Virus record (IMG/VR): IMGVR_UViG_3300044956_000382
Location: 1-24,773 of that record
DNA length: 24,773 nucleotides
Strand: one strand, 5' to 3'
From: a virus
Part shown: piece after piece, positions 7,752-16,800 of the stretch
Layout: every line of letters starts with the position of its first letter
Numbering within the stretch: position 1 is the first letter of the stretch
Position numbers and translations under genes: made by a program
Notes under the pieces: model-generated
Databases searched by the model: none
Told to the model about the DNA's origin: nothing
Seen by the model: the letters and a program-made list of their open reading frames with translations, nothing else

Positions 7752-7756
7752 CTCCT
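7752..7756 (-). promoter_or_regulatory. Shine-Dalgarno site of gp13
   Basis: AGGAG on the minus strand, seven bases before the gp13 ATG, in the 14-base gap after the fibre gene stop. It supports the start at 7744. Confidence 0.7.
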
Positions 7757-7758
7757 TA

Positions 7759-10700
7759 TCAGGCTAGTAGTGGTAGATATCTAATAGAAACATTATTAGT
7801 TCCTGCTGTAGGTGCAGTGGTTAATGTAACCACAGCACCAAACGTAATTGTATTACCAACCGTAGTTGCTGTGTTATCTACAGATAAATTAACTTGAGTT
7901 CCAACGATAGTTGTGATTACTGCATTGATTCCAATTCCAGTTCCGCTTACTGCCATCCCTGGAACTAATCCAGCAGTAGAAGCAACGGTTACAAATCTAT
8001 TTGTAGCAACACCCCCCGTCGAAACCTTAGATGTTGAATTTATATAAGTATATTCTACTGTAGGTACGAGAACCAAACCATTGACAATTACAAAAATATC
8101 ATTTACTGTTCTATTTGAATTTGCTGAGAATGCAGTTTTAGTACCAGTCCCGTTTTGATTAGAGGTTGTGTAGATTGGGGTAATAGCAATATCGCCACTA
8201 CCATCAAAGGAAACTCCATTGATGGTTCTTGCTATTGCCAATTTGGTTGCTGTAGCAGCATTTCCACTTAAAGTTGCAGTAATAGTTCCTGCAATAAAGT
8301 TTCCTGATGCATCTCTTTGAACAATAGTTGATGCAGTATTTGCTGAAGTAGCATTAGAGGTAACAGTAAATGTAGTACCACTATTTCCATTATAAGTTGT
8401 AGAACCGGAAATACCACCTCCAGTTGTATTCAAAGTTAACGTACCTAAATTAGATCCTAATGAAACACCAGAAATCGTTGAATTATTTAATGCACTATTT
8501 GGAATTGAACTTAGAGATGCTCCAGAACCACTATGAGCACCACTAAAAGTAGTAGCAGTAATAACGCGAGCAGTAAAATCACCATTACTATCTCTTGCAA
8601 CAATCGTACCTGCTGAGTTAGTGTTAGTTGCGTTGGATGTAATTGTTGGATTATCAAGAATACCATCGGCATTAGTCACACTTAAACCAATTCCCGAAAC
8701 AGCAACACTCCTAGTAGTTGCTGTACCAGCACCAGTTCTAATAATCATTCCTGTAGTTGATAGTCCTGCAACTGCAGTTAGATCTGCATCTAAACCTTGA
8801 GCATCAGTAATACCATAACCAACAAGAGTCGTTGGATTAGTTCCAGCAGTTACAAGACCCTTGGCATTAATGGTTACGGATTTGTATGTTCCTGCAGTAG
8901 CTACTGAAGCAAGTGTTAATGCAGCAGAAGCATTTGTCGAACCATCAACACTCATCGAACCAGTGGCATCTCCGGTAAAGGAAAGTGTTCGTGCAGTTGT
9001 CCATTTTCTAGCATCTCTAATCGTACCGACAATATCCTCATTATTAAATGTTGCTGTTGCATTTACAGTTAGAGTATCTCCAACTGCATTACCAATAATT
9101 GTATTACCTTTAACTGTTAGATTGCCCTCAGTTAAAATACTACCATCTGTCGAAGCAACTACAAATTTAGTTGATGTACCATCGGTAATGGTAAAATCTT
9201 CACCAACAGTAGGGGATCCGACAATAGTAATACCTGCATTAGCAGTAATCAAATTAGTGACCGCGAGAGTGGAACTTAATGTTGTAGCACCAGTAACTCC
9301 CAAAGATCCAGTTAAAGTACTATTTCCACCGACTCTTAACTGCTTAGCAATTGCAACACCACCAGCAGTAGAAATAGATGCATTATTATCAGTTGCAGTA
9401 GAAGCATCCTGAGTATTTAATTGTCTGATAATACCAGAATAGGCTTGTGTTCCCTGGTAATCGATACCACCTTGATATACTGCTGAACCATATACTTTTA
9501 CATCACCATTTACTATGAAGTTACCACCAACGTGACCACCACCAGCAACTTGTAAAGCACCAGCAAGAGTAGGAGTAGATCCCCCAGCCGGAATGGTTCT
9601 TGCTGTTGTATTAGTAATTGATGTAATACCAGTAATGGTAGTAGCATCATCAATAGTAGTAGTACCACCAGCAGAGTCAATTGTTAAGTTTCCAGTAGAA
9701 GTATCAATTTCATTATCACCAGTAATACCAATTTGAATATTATCAATTGAAGCACCACCATTAGCATCAAGTAATCCAGTTAAGGTTGTATTTCCACCAA
9801 CATTCAAATTTTCTGAAATACCAGTACCACCAGTAACAATTAGAGTTCCTGATGTAGTTGAAGTTGATGTTGTTCCTGTGCTTAGATTTAATCTTCCAGC
9901 AAACAGTCTTGCATCAGTACCGCCAAATACTTCTGATGTATTAGAAGCATTTTCCAGGAAGCGATAACCCGATGAAGAATCATCCCAACCAAAGAAACCT
10001 AGTTTTGCAGATACATCAAAATATCTAAATTCAATGCCACGATCTTTGTTATCATCTGAAGATGGTGCAGTATCTCCACCAAGAGTTAATACTGGATCAT
10101 CAACAGTAATCGTTGTTGCATTTACAGTTGTGGTTGTACCATTAACAATTAAATTTCCAGCAATAACTGTATTGGTATTATTTAATGTTATAGTTCCTGT
10201 AGAAGCACCAATACTAACGGTAGTTGCTGCTCTACCAATGTGTACAGTAGTAGCAGCTGCATCAAATAGTGTAGCCGTGGCAGAAGACGTAGTAATGTCT
10301 CCACCTAAAACATTAATATCTTGACTGAATGTTGCATTACCAGCAACTCTGAGTTGTGCTCCAATTCCAACACCACCAGTAACTACAAGAGCACCGGTAG
10401 TAGTTGCCGAAGAATCGGTAGTATTAGTAATTGATGTAATCCCAGTTACACCTAAAGTGTTGTTAATTTGAGTTGCACCAGTAATAGTGGTTGATCCACC
10501 AACTCTTAGTTGATTGTTGATCGAAGCTCCACCAGAAGAAACAACTAAAGCACCAGTTCCAAGTGTAGTTGCGTCTGTTGTATTTGACAGTGTAGTTACA
10601 CCAGCAACTCTGAGTTGTGCTCCAATACCAGCACCACCAGTTACAATTAGAGCACCAGTGGAAGTTGAAGATGCATCCGTAGCATTTGTAGTAACAATTT

Positions 10701-13344
10701 GGCCAATGCTATCAAGTCTTCCTGTTGAAGATGTAATTTGAAATTTGAAAGGTGATAAACCATCATTGTCAATAGAAACATTACCCTTAAATATGGTGTT
10801 GCCACTATAGCTTACAGCACCATCTACGTCGAACTGACCATATATTTTTAAAGATCCACCAACAACCAGTCCGTTAGCAATTGAAGCACCACCATCAACT
10901 TTGAGAGCACCATAGGTTGCGAGAGAAGCATATGCAGTTCCCGAAATTGCACCAGATACATTGCTGTTTGTGGTATTCTGAATATTGACGGTTGAAGTAG
11001 ATTGAGTTGTTAGATTGCCAGTAAGAGTTGTTGCACCAGTTACACCTAAAGTTGAATTTAAAGTTGTAGCATTAGTAACTTCTAAGGTTCCTAAAATTGC
11101 AGTATTACCAGATGCAGTATCGACTAAGAACTTAGTGACTGGACTACCAGCCCCATCAGTAATTCTAAAGTATTCCGTTGCTGATGTTGTATTACCTGCA
11201 ATCGTTACACCATTATTAAATGTGGCTAAGTTAGTAACGCCCAGAGTGCCCTGTAAGGTCGTGTTACCAGCAATATTAGTAGTTCCACCCACCGAGAGGT
11301 TCTGACTGATTCCCGTGCCTCCTGTGACTACCAAAGTACCTGTGGTAGTGCTGGTTGAACTAACGTTACTACTGAGGGCAAGGTTGCCAGCAATAAGACC
11401 AGCATCAGTACCAGTAAAGACTTCAGAAGTATTTGTTGCATTGAAGAGAAAACGATAACCACCTGTAGTTCCTGCCAAGGTTGCATATGAATCATCCCAT
11501 CCATAGAAACCTAAACGTGCCTGAGTATCGTAATACTTAAACTCAATACCACGATCTTTGTTATCATCTGTAGTTGGAGTTTGATCACCACCAAGAGTTA
11601 AAATAACATCATCAATGGTAATCGTTGTTGAATTTACAGTTGTTGTTGTACCATCAATTTGTAGATTACCTCTGATTTGAACCGTGCCTGTGTTATCACC
11701 AATACCCGCAGGATCAAGAACAATAGTCGAATTGGTTGAACTTAAAACATTACTAGCAAAGTAGAAATCTTCGACACGAACATCAGCATTAGAAGAAATT
11801 AGAGATATTTGTTGATTTGCTAAAAGAGAAATAGTTGTATTTGTTGATGTAATATCAATCGATTCATCTGCAGTAACTTCAATTTTTGCCTGTCCTGCTC
11901 CAGTATTATTGGCAGTCAAACGAAGGAATCTATTGGATGCTGTATTTGCATCCATAAGAATAGTAAGAGAACCAGAACGATTGATAGTTTGAATTGCTGT
12001 ACTGGTTTTGTCTAGTGTAATGTCAGAGAAAATTGTTGAGGTAGTAGTATTAATATCTACACTATCATCGGCAGCAAGACACTTAAGAAGAGGGCTACCA
12101 TTAGTGTTATTAACGGAAAGATTATTAATAGTTGTAATTCCACGATACCCAGTAGAAGCAGTGAGCTCATTATCAAGCTCGTAAGCAGTATAAGAATTGC
12201 CATCTGCAAAACGAATTTGATTGTTTTGAAGTTGAGTATTATCTACACCAGCAAGAGCAATTACAACATGACCATTTGCATCTACGTCGAAGTCTTCCTG
12301 ATCGAACGATGCAAGACCCTTCTGACGGGTTGTAACAGTTGCTAGGTGTCTCCAGGTTACTGTTCCATCTGAAACATCTCCAGTAGTATGAGTTGGAGCA
12401 GTGACACCTGAAGTTCCTGAGTCGAGTGCTTGATAAAGTCTTCCTCCATTAGTTACTTTTGCATATCGAATATATGCAGTTCCAGAAGTCCAAGCAGATG
12501 AAGTTGTTCCCTCTACTGCTGTTGCAATTGGATAATCTGTTGCAGCAGTCAATCTTCCAAATTGATCAACAGTAAATTGTGTCGCAGTAATAGTTTGAGT
12601 TGCACCAGCAATTGATGGTGTATTATATGTACCTGGGTTGACAGTAGTATTAATCAAATCCAGAATGGGGTTTCCAGATACACCAGAACCATTGGTTACA
12701 GAAATTCTTCCAGATGTACCAGTGATTGATCTTGTTGCAATATTACCGTCAGATACTCTGGTAATAATACCTGTCGTTGTTAAATCTGCAATACCCTGAA
12801 GATCTCGGTCAAATCCTTGAGCAGATTGTCCTTCGACAGTACCATCTATATTGTATTCTTCAATAGAAGAAGGATTAGATGCATTAGTAATACGTCCTTT
12901 AGCATCTACAGTAACTTTTGTATAAGTACCACTACTATTTGGAGTGCTATCATAGTGGGGTAATGTTGGTACAATTTGTAAAGATGATACGAGATTTAGG
13001 TTTGCTGATCCATCAAATGTTGATGAAGCTGTTATGTCTCCAGTAAGTGCAATTTGACGAGTGTTTGCAAGACGAGTTGCTGATGAAGAGTTTCCAATCA
13101 GTGATGCAGTAATTAAACCTGCCTGAAAATTACCATCAGCATCTCTTTGAACAAGGGTGTTTGGGGAGTTGATAATTGATTCTAAAGGTCTTTCATATCT
13201 TAGGGAATTCCAAGGAGTAATACCATCACCAATTTTAATACGACCAGTATCAATCTCGATTCCAAGTTCACCAATGGCTAACGTTGGATTAACGTTTGAC
13301 CATTCTTGAGCAGATCCTCTTCTTAATTGTATTCTGTTTGCCAT
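7759..13344 (-). CDS. Giant repetitive tail-fibre-like protein
   Basis: An 1861-residue protein, most likely a tail or head-associated fibre involved in host contact. Residues 1-50 (ANRIQLRRGSAQEW..., then LAIGELGIEIDTGRIKIGDG) have the short N-terminal fold seen in many phage fibres and in the N-terminus of the major tropism determinant. The rest is dominated by Thr, Ser, Gly, Ala, Asn and Val in beta repeats. At least eight copies of the type TGALVVTGG.GI...L.VGG occur between about residues 680 and 1400. A block of about 135 residues containing DDNKDRGIEF and GFYGWDD is present twice (near 555-695 and 1060-1190). RDA.GNF.AG.ITA.L.GNA-type units occur near both ends. The C-terminal 100 residues (IFVIVNGLVLVP..., SIRYLPL) look like a compact end domain. 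A late promoter lies 45 bases upstream; no strong Shine-Dalgarno is seen. The exact T4 equivalent is unclear. Confidence 0.9.
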   Translation of the reverse strand: MANRIQLRRGSAQEWSNVNPTLAIGELGIEIDTGRIKIGDGITPWNSLRYERPLESIINSPNTLVQRDADGNFQAGLITASLIGNSSSATRLANTRQIALTGDITASSTFDGSANLNLVSSLQIVPTLPHYDSTPNSSGTYTKVTVDAKGRITNASNPSSIEEYNIDGTVEGQSAQGFDRDLQGIADLTTTGIITRVSDGNIATRSITGTSGRISVTNGSGVSGNPILDLINTTVNPGTYNTPSIAGATQTITATQFTVDQFGRLTAATDYPIATAVEGTTSSAWTSGTAYIRYAKVTNGGRLYQALDSGTSGVTAPTHTTGDVSDGTVTWRHLATVTTRQKGLASFDQEDFDVDANGHVVIALAGVDNTQLQNNQIRFADGNSYTAYELDNELTASTGYRGITTINNLSVNNTNGSPLLKCLAADDSVDINTTTSTIFSDITLDKTSTAIQTINRSGSLTILMDANTASNRFLRLTANNTGAGQAKIEVTADESIDITSTNTTISLLANQQISLISSNADVRVEDFYFASNVLSSTNSTIVLDPAGIGDNTGTVQIRGNLQIDGTTTTVNSTTITIDDVILTLGGDQTPTTDDNKDRGIEFKYYDTQARLGFYGWDDSYATLAGTTGGYRFLFNATNTSEVFTGTDAGLIAGNLALSSNVSSTSTTTGTLVVTGGTGISQNLSVGGTTNIAGNTTLQGTLGVTNLATFNNGVTIAGNTTSATEYFRITDGAGSPVTKFLVDTASGNTAILGTLEVTNATTLNSTLGVTGATTLTGNLTTQSTSTVNIQNTTNSNVSGAISGTAYASLATYGALKVDGGASIANGLVVGGSLKIYGQFDVDGAVSYSGNTIFKGNVSIDNDGLSPFKFQITSSTGRLDSIGQIVTTNATDASSTSTGALIVTGGAGIGAQLRVAGVTTLSNTTDATTLGTGALVVSSGGASINNQLRVGGSTTITGATQINNTLGVTGITSITNTTDSSATTTGALVVTGGVGIGAQLRVAGNATFSQDINVLGGDITTSSATATLFDAAATTVHIGRAATTVSIGASTGTITLNNTNTVIAGNLIVNGTTTTVNATTITVDDPVLTLGGDTAPSSDDNKDRGIEFRYFDVSAKLGFFGWDDSSSGYRFLENASNTSEVFGGTDARLFAGRLNLSTGTTSTSTTSGTLIVTGGTGISENLNVGGNTTLTGLLDANGGASIDNIQIGITGDNEIDTSTGNLTIDSAGGTTTIDDATTITGITSITNTTARTIPAGGSTPTLAGALQVAGGGHVGGNFIVNGDVKVYGSAVYQGGIDYQGTQAYSGIIRQLNTQDASTATDNNASISTAGGVAIAKQLRVGGNSTLTGSLGVTGATTLSSTLAVTNLITANAGITIVGSPTVGEDFTITDGTSTKFVVASTDGSILTEGNLTVKGNTIIGNAVGDTLTVNATATFNNEDIVGTIRDARKWTTARTLSFTGDATGSMSVDGSTNASAALTLASVATAGTYKSVTINAKGLVTAGTNPTTLVGYGITDAQGLDADLTAVAGLSTTGMIIRTGAGTATTRSVAVSGIGLSVTNADGILDNPTITSNATNTNSAGTIVARDSNGDFTARVITATTFSGAHSGSGASLSSIPNSALNNSTISGVSLGSNLGTLTLNTTGGGISGSTTYNGNSGTTFTVTSNATSANTASTIVQRDASGNFIAGTITATLSGNAATATKLAIARTINGVSFDGSGDIAITPIYTTSNQNGTGTKTAFSANSNRTVNDIFVIVNGLVLVPTVEYTYINSTSKVSTGGVATNRFVTVASTAGLVPGMAVSGTGIGINAVITTIVGTQVNLSVDNTATTVGNTITFGAVVTLTTAPTAGTNNVSIRYLPLLA
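9775..10168 (-). repeat. Fibre gene internal duplication, copy 2
   Basis: Encodes a segment beginning GNLIVNGTTTTVNATTITVDD, including DDNKDRGIEFRYFD and GFFGWDD, and ending LIVTGGTGISENLNVGG. It corresponds along its length to the block at about 11260-11672, including shared nucleotide stretches such as the one encoding DNKDRGIEF. It lacks about eight residues (ATLAGTTG region) present in the other copy. Edges are approximate. Confidence 0.8.
11260..11672 (-). repeat. Fibre gene internal duplication, copy 1
   Basis: Encodes a segment beginning GNLQIDGTTTTVNSTTITIDD, including DDNKDRGIEFKYYD and GFYGWDD, and ending LVVTGGTGISQNLSVGG. It is paralogous to the block at about 9775-10168 and about 1.5 kb away in the same frame. 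Edges are approximate. Confidence 0.8.
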
Positions 13345-13388
13345 TGGTAATTATTCCGAAAATCCTTTATACATTTAATATACCCATG

Positions 13389-13396
13389 TATTTATA
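13389..13396 (-). promoter_or_regulatory. T4-type late promoter of the fibre gene
   Basis: Exact TATAAATA on the minus strand, 45 bases upstream of the fibre ATG, directly after the T-run of the terminator hairpin. It probably also serves gp13 to gp16, which have no recognisable promoter of their own. Confidence 0.8.
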
Positions 13397-13424
13397 AAAA
13401 GAATGGGGGAGATATCCCCGCATT
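13396..13424 (-). terminator. Hairpin terminator after the coiled-coil pair
   Basis: On the minus strand the transcript would form AATG-C-GGGGA, loop TATC, TCCCC-CATT: nine base pairs with one bulged C, followed by CTTTTT. It starts one base after the stop of the 67-residue gene. The other strand also has a short T-run, so it may act weakly both ways. Recognised by eye; no folding energy was calculated. Confidence 0.7.
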
Positions 13425-13425
13425 T

Positions 13426-13629
13426 TCACTCTTTAATATTTTCTTCAATTTCCTCCGTTTCTTCTTTTGAAATATACTCTAAAGTTTCAATTGCACCCAA
13501 AAGTTTCAATGCAACGATTTCATTGTCTTTAATTTTTTGTGCTAATTGTTGATTTTCTGACAATAAATTTTCATGTCTCTCACGAAATTGAACTAATAAT
13601 TCCTCGGGAGAAGTTTTTTCAATCGTCAT
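13426..13629 (-). CDS. Small coiled-coil protein (67 residues)
   Basis: Hypothetical. I take the ATG at 13629 as the start because GAGGAT lies seven bases before it; an in-frame TTG at 13644 is less likely. Residues 8-40 are charged and heptad-like (LLVQFRERHENLLSENQQL), and residues 41-52 read LKLLGAIETLEY, a segment I recognise from small proteins of T4-like cyanophages. The C-terminus is strongly acidic (EETEEIEENIKE). The start overlaps the upstream gene by 11 bases, implying coupling, and a terminator follows the stop immediately. It may be a small virion, chaperone or assembly factor, but the sequence does not show which. Confidence 0.75.
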   Translation of the reverse strand: MTIEKTSPEELLVQFRERHENLLSENQQLAQKIKDNEIVALKLLGAIETLEYISKEETEEIEENIKE

Positions 13630-13855
13630 AGTTTTTATCCTCAACTAATAATTTAAGTAATGTTTTAATTTCGTTCATATCTGAAGAAAGATTTGAGACA
13701 TCAGATTTTAATTTCTGAAGTTCATCTCGTTCCTTTTCTAAACGACGATAATTATTCATATAATTATCGTATTCAGATCTATTTTTATTTATTATAGCAC
13801 CAGAACGAGGATCACGAACCAAATTCTGATGATTTTCAACCTTAATGTAATCCAT
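13619..13855 (-). CDS. Small coiled-coil protein (78 residues)
   Basis: Hypothetical. The N-terminus (VRDPRSGAIINKNRSEYDNY at about residues 13-32) is a conserved-looking motif that I recall from short proteins in the structural block of marine T4-like phages. Residues 33-70 are a charged heptad pattern (RRLEKERDELQKLKSDV, then LSSDMNEIKTLLKLL) that predicts a coiled coil. The ATG at 13855 lies one base after the stop of the 2415-residue gene and has no Shine-Dalgarno site, so translation is probably coupled. It overlaps the 67-residue gene by 11 bases. The two proteins could pair through their coiled coils, which is inference. Confidence 0.78.
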   Translation of the reverse strand: MDYIKVENHQNLVRDPRSGAIINKNRSEYDNYMNNYRRLEKERDELQKLKSDVSNLSSDMNEIKTLLKLLVEDKNYDD

Positions 13856-13856
13856 A

Positions 13857-16800
13857 TTATGTTGCTGTAGCTATTGCTCTAAAGTATTTAAATTGCGGGA
13901 CGATTGCTTGATTGCTAGAAATCATACAAATTTTAATTTGGAATTTGATAAATTCTAATCCAGTTGCACTATACTCATATGATTTAAATACATAATCATT
14001 AACAGCAGAAACTTGTTTATCTGGACCACCAGTAGTATTGAAGAACTCCCATGCTATTTCATTTTCGTTATCAGAAAATCCAACCGGAACGATTCTATAA
14101 AGAACCTTGAAATTTGCCTCTGGGGGTCTATATGCATCAAAATAAACTTTAATGCTTCTAGAAATTTGATTATCTAGAGCAATCATTTTGGTAATATATA
14201 CAGCTTCATGGGGATCATTTGCAAAGAGAAGTGCATCGGTGAAATTTGATGGATTATTGATTCTATTAGATGTAGTTGTAATGCTGGATCTATCCAGATC
14301 AATCACTGGTGTTAATTTATCAGTTTCACTAGTGAGATTTAATTCCATAGTAAATGATTTTGCACCAGCTAACTTGACGGATTCGTTAGTACCCGATAAA
14401 ATTAATTGTTGGTAACTTAAATAATTTGGAGTATTTAATGTAACTTCGGAATAAGATCCATCATTTACAAATGATACTTCTGTAGGTGATCCCGTATTAA
14501 TTGATGATCCCGAAACCGTATTTATTCTAGATATAATTGTTGTTGTTGAATGTTTTACGGTTTGAATATTTGGCGTTATAACCTCAAAAGGTATATTTTG
14601 AGTTGCTGTTCCTGCACTACCACCTCCAGTTATCCCATTTGTAGCAACAGAAGATACTGCTAATTCATAAGTGTCTAATGTTGGAGATTGAATATTAGTA
14701 TGAGTAGTATTAATTTCTATTAATGGAATACCATCGAAATTATAGCATTCAACAAAAGAACCTTCTGCATGATCGGCAGCAGTTGTATTTCCCAATCCTC
14801 TACCATTAGTCTTAATTGTAATTGTAGTTGCATCATTTCCAATACTTTCATATGCCATGATTTCATCATCAATTTTAATATAACCTGTATTAGTAGATGA
14901 AATATCAAGACCATTGATTGTAGTATGGAAAGCAGCTGCATCAACAACTGTTAATGAAACATCAGTTTTAGTAATTGCAGTTTTTAATGTTGTTGGCGCT
15001 ATTTCGGAAATTATTCCAGAGATTGTTACTTGATTAGATAAATCGTGCATTCCATGATTACTATGAGATACAGTAACTTTTTTCACTGCACTGGAGAATG
15101 ATGGTGCTAAAGAAAGATATTCTTGCTTAGTATCTCCAGAATATGTTGTATTTGCAGCATCAACAGTTCCCGAAATAGTTGGATTACTTTGTGAAATAGT
15201 CTCGTTATCACTAAAAACATTTGAAACATAATTCACAAGTAAAGTACCATACGCGCCACCACTATCTAAAACCCAACTCGTTACAATAGCAGTAGCACCA
15301 CTGGTTGATCCTGTTACGGTTTTTCCAACCGTAAATGTCCCTGTTGGAGGTCCATCAACTCTAATTGATGCTATCGATTGACTACTAATAATAGGATAAG
15401 ATACAACTTGATTGATTAAACTACCTTGCAAGAAAGTTCCATCTACATTATCAACAACTAATTGTCTTGGTGTAGTAGTAGTAACTACAGATTTAATTGT
15501 TGCAGAAGCATTAGTAATTGCTTGATAGATTCTAGCCCCTATAGTAAAATTGGAAGTACTTGTAGATAAAATCAATGTCATCGATGGTGACAATGATTTA
15601 ATTGGATTTTCTCTGAGTGTTATAATACCTCTATTTCCAACTCCAAGAGCAGCATTATTTAAAACTAACTTACCCGATAGAGGACCAAATTTTGCTCGAT
15701 AAATATTAAATTTAAGGTCTTGCAATTGATTAGGAGACCAAGTAGATGCATTTTGAGACTTAAATAACACACCAGCATAGGGTTGAGCAGAAATAGTTCT
15801 ATCACCAGTAATATCAATCTCTCCCATTTCCGAGATCCATACAGTATATTTGTTAGAATCGGAGAAAAGTACAAAACAATATTCTTCAGTATCACTTAAA
15901 TATACTGGCGCTGGGAATACAAATTTAGTAGCAATTGAAGCATTTTGAGAAATTTCGACATCTTCTGGATATATGGAAACAGTAGAGTTTGGTAAGATTC
16001 TTGGAGTTGGAATACCATTTTGCATGATTCTTAATTGACCGCTAACTGGAATGGTTGGATCTTTGGAGTTAAAGAAAATATCTACTTTAGATAAGTAACA
16101 ACCACCTTTCTCTTGAACAATAAAAGATTGTGCTAGAGGGTCCCACCAACCAATTTGTACCGATTCTTGTCTAGTTCTAGAAGTTGTTCTTTGTTCAGTT
16201 AATGGAACTGTAGCAATATCAGCATTTCTAATCGATAAAATAGTTTCTTGTGATGTTTCCAATATTCCAGTTGCTTCATAGGTAACTTGAGCATTTGATG
16301 AAGTAGAATCACCTGGTAAAGAAGGTGAATCGGTAGGGCTAGTTGTTAATTTAAATACTCTTCTACCAGTTGCCCATTTTGGATTTGTACTAACTGTTCC
16401 TTTCGGAATAAAGAAAGCACCTTTAAATCTTCCTGCAGGATCGGTGATAATTCTCCTATCTTTAATTACTGCTTTTGCACCTGAAGTTAATCCTTGAATA
16501 ATATAATTTACTTGAATATTACCATAGTATGTTGGACTAACTTGCTCAGATAATGAATTAACATCAATATTTAAATATGCAGTATCTGATGAATATACTG
16601 CTGCTAACTCAGCAGAAGTATATGGATTATACTTGTATCCATCATTCAAAGCAGCTACTTTGGCAGAAAAAATTGTAGTTCTAACTCCGGTTGAAGATAC
16701 TTCTTGCACCCTAACAGTTTCACCAATCTGGAATGGGATACTATTAGTATTTGAATTTTGAGTTGGATTTTTAAGTAATTCTAAAATTTTTGGAATAATA

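Noticed and set aside
8861-9412. 183-codon open frame on the plus strand inside the fibre gene
   Set aside because: It is antisense to a strongly supported fibre protein. Its low-complexity Val/Ala/Pro composition is what the complement of Thr/Ser/Gly/Asn-rich repeats gives, and I see no ribosome site. The shorter plus-strand frames at 10034-10324, 10514-10741 and 11015-11305 are the same effect.
8200-13000. Regular repeats that could suggest a CRISPR array
   Set aside because: The repeats are in-frame, imperfect protein-coding units with variable spacing. They encode beta-repeat fibre segments.
7759-13344. Possible diversity-generating retroelement, suggested by the Mtd-like N-terminal fold
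   Set aside because: No reverse transcriptase, template repeat or adenine-biased variable C-terminal region is visible in the window. The N-terminal fold alone is common in phage fibres.
13786-13793. AATAAATA late-promoter-like site inside the 78-residue gene
   Set aside because: It lies about 157 bases from the next start, unlike the 33-45 base spacing of the better sites, in an AT-rich run.
14720-15895. Two minus-strand frames (14720-14947, 15665-15895) in other phases of the giant gene
   Set aside because: They are out of phase with the supported 2415-residue protein and give Leu/Met-rich products typical of shifted reading.
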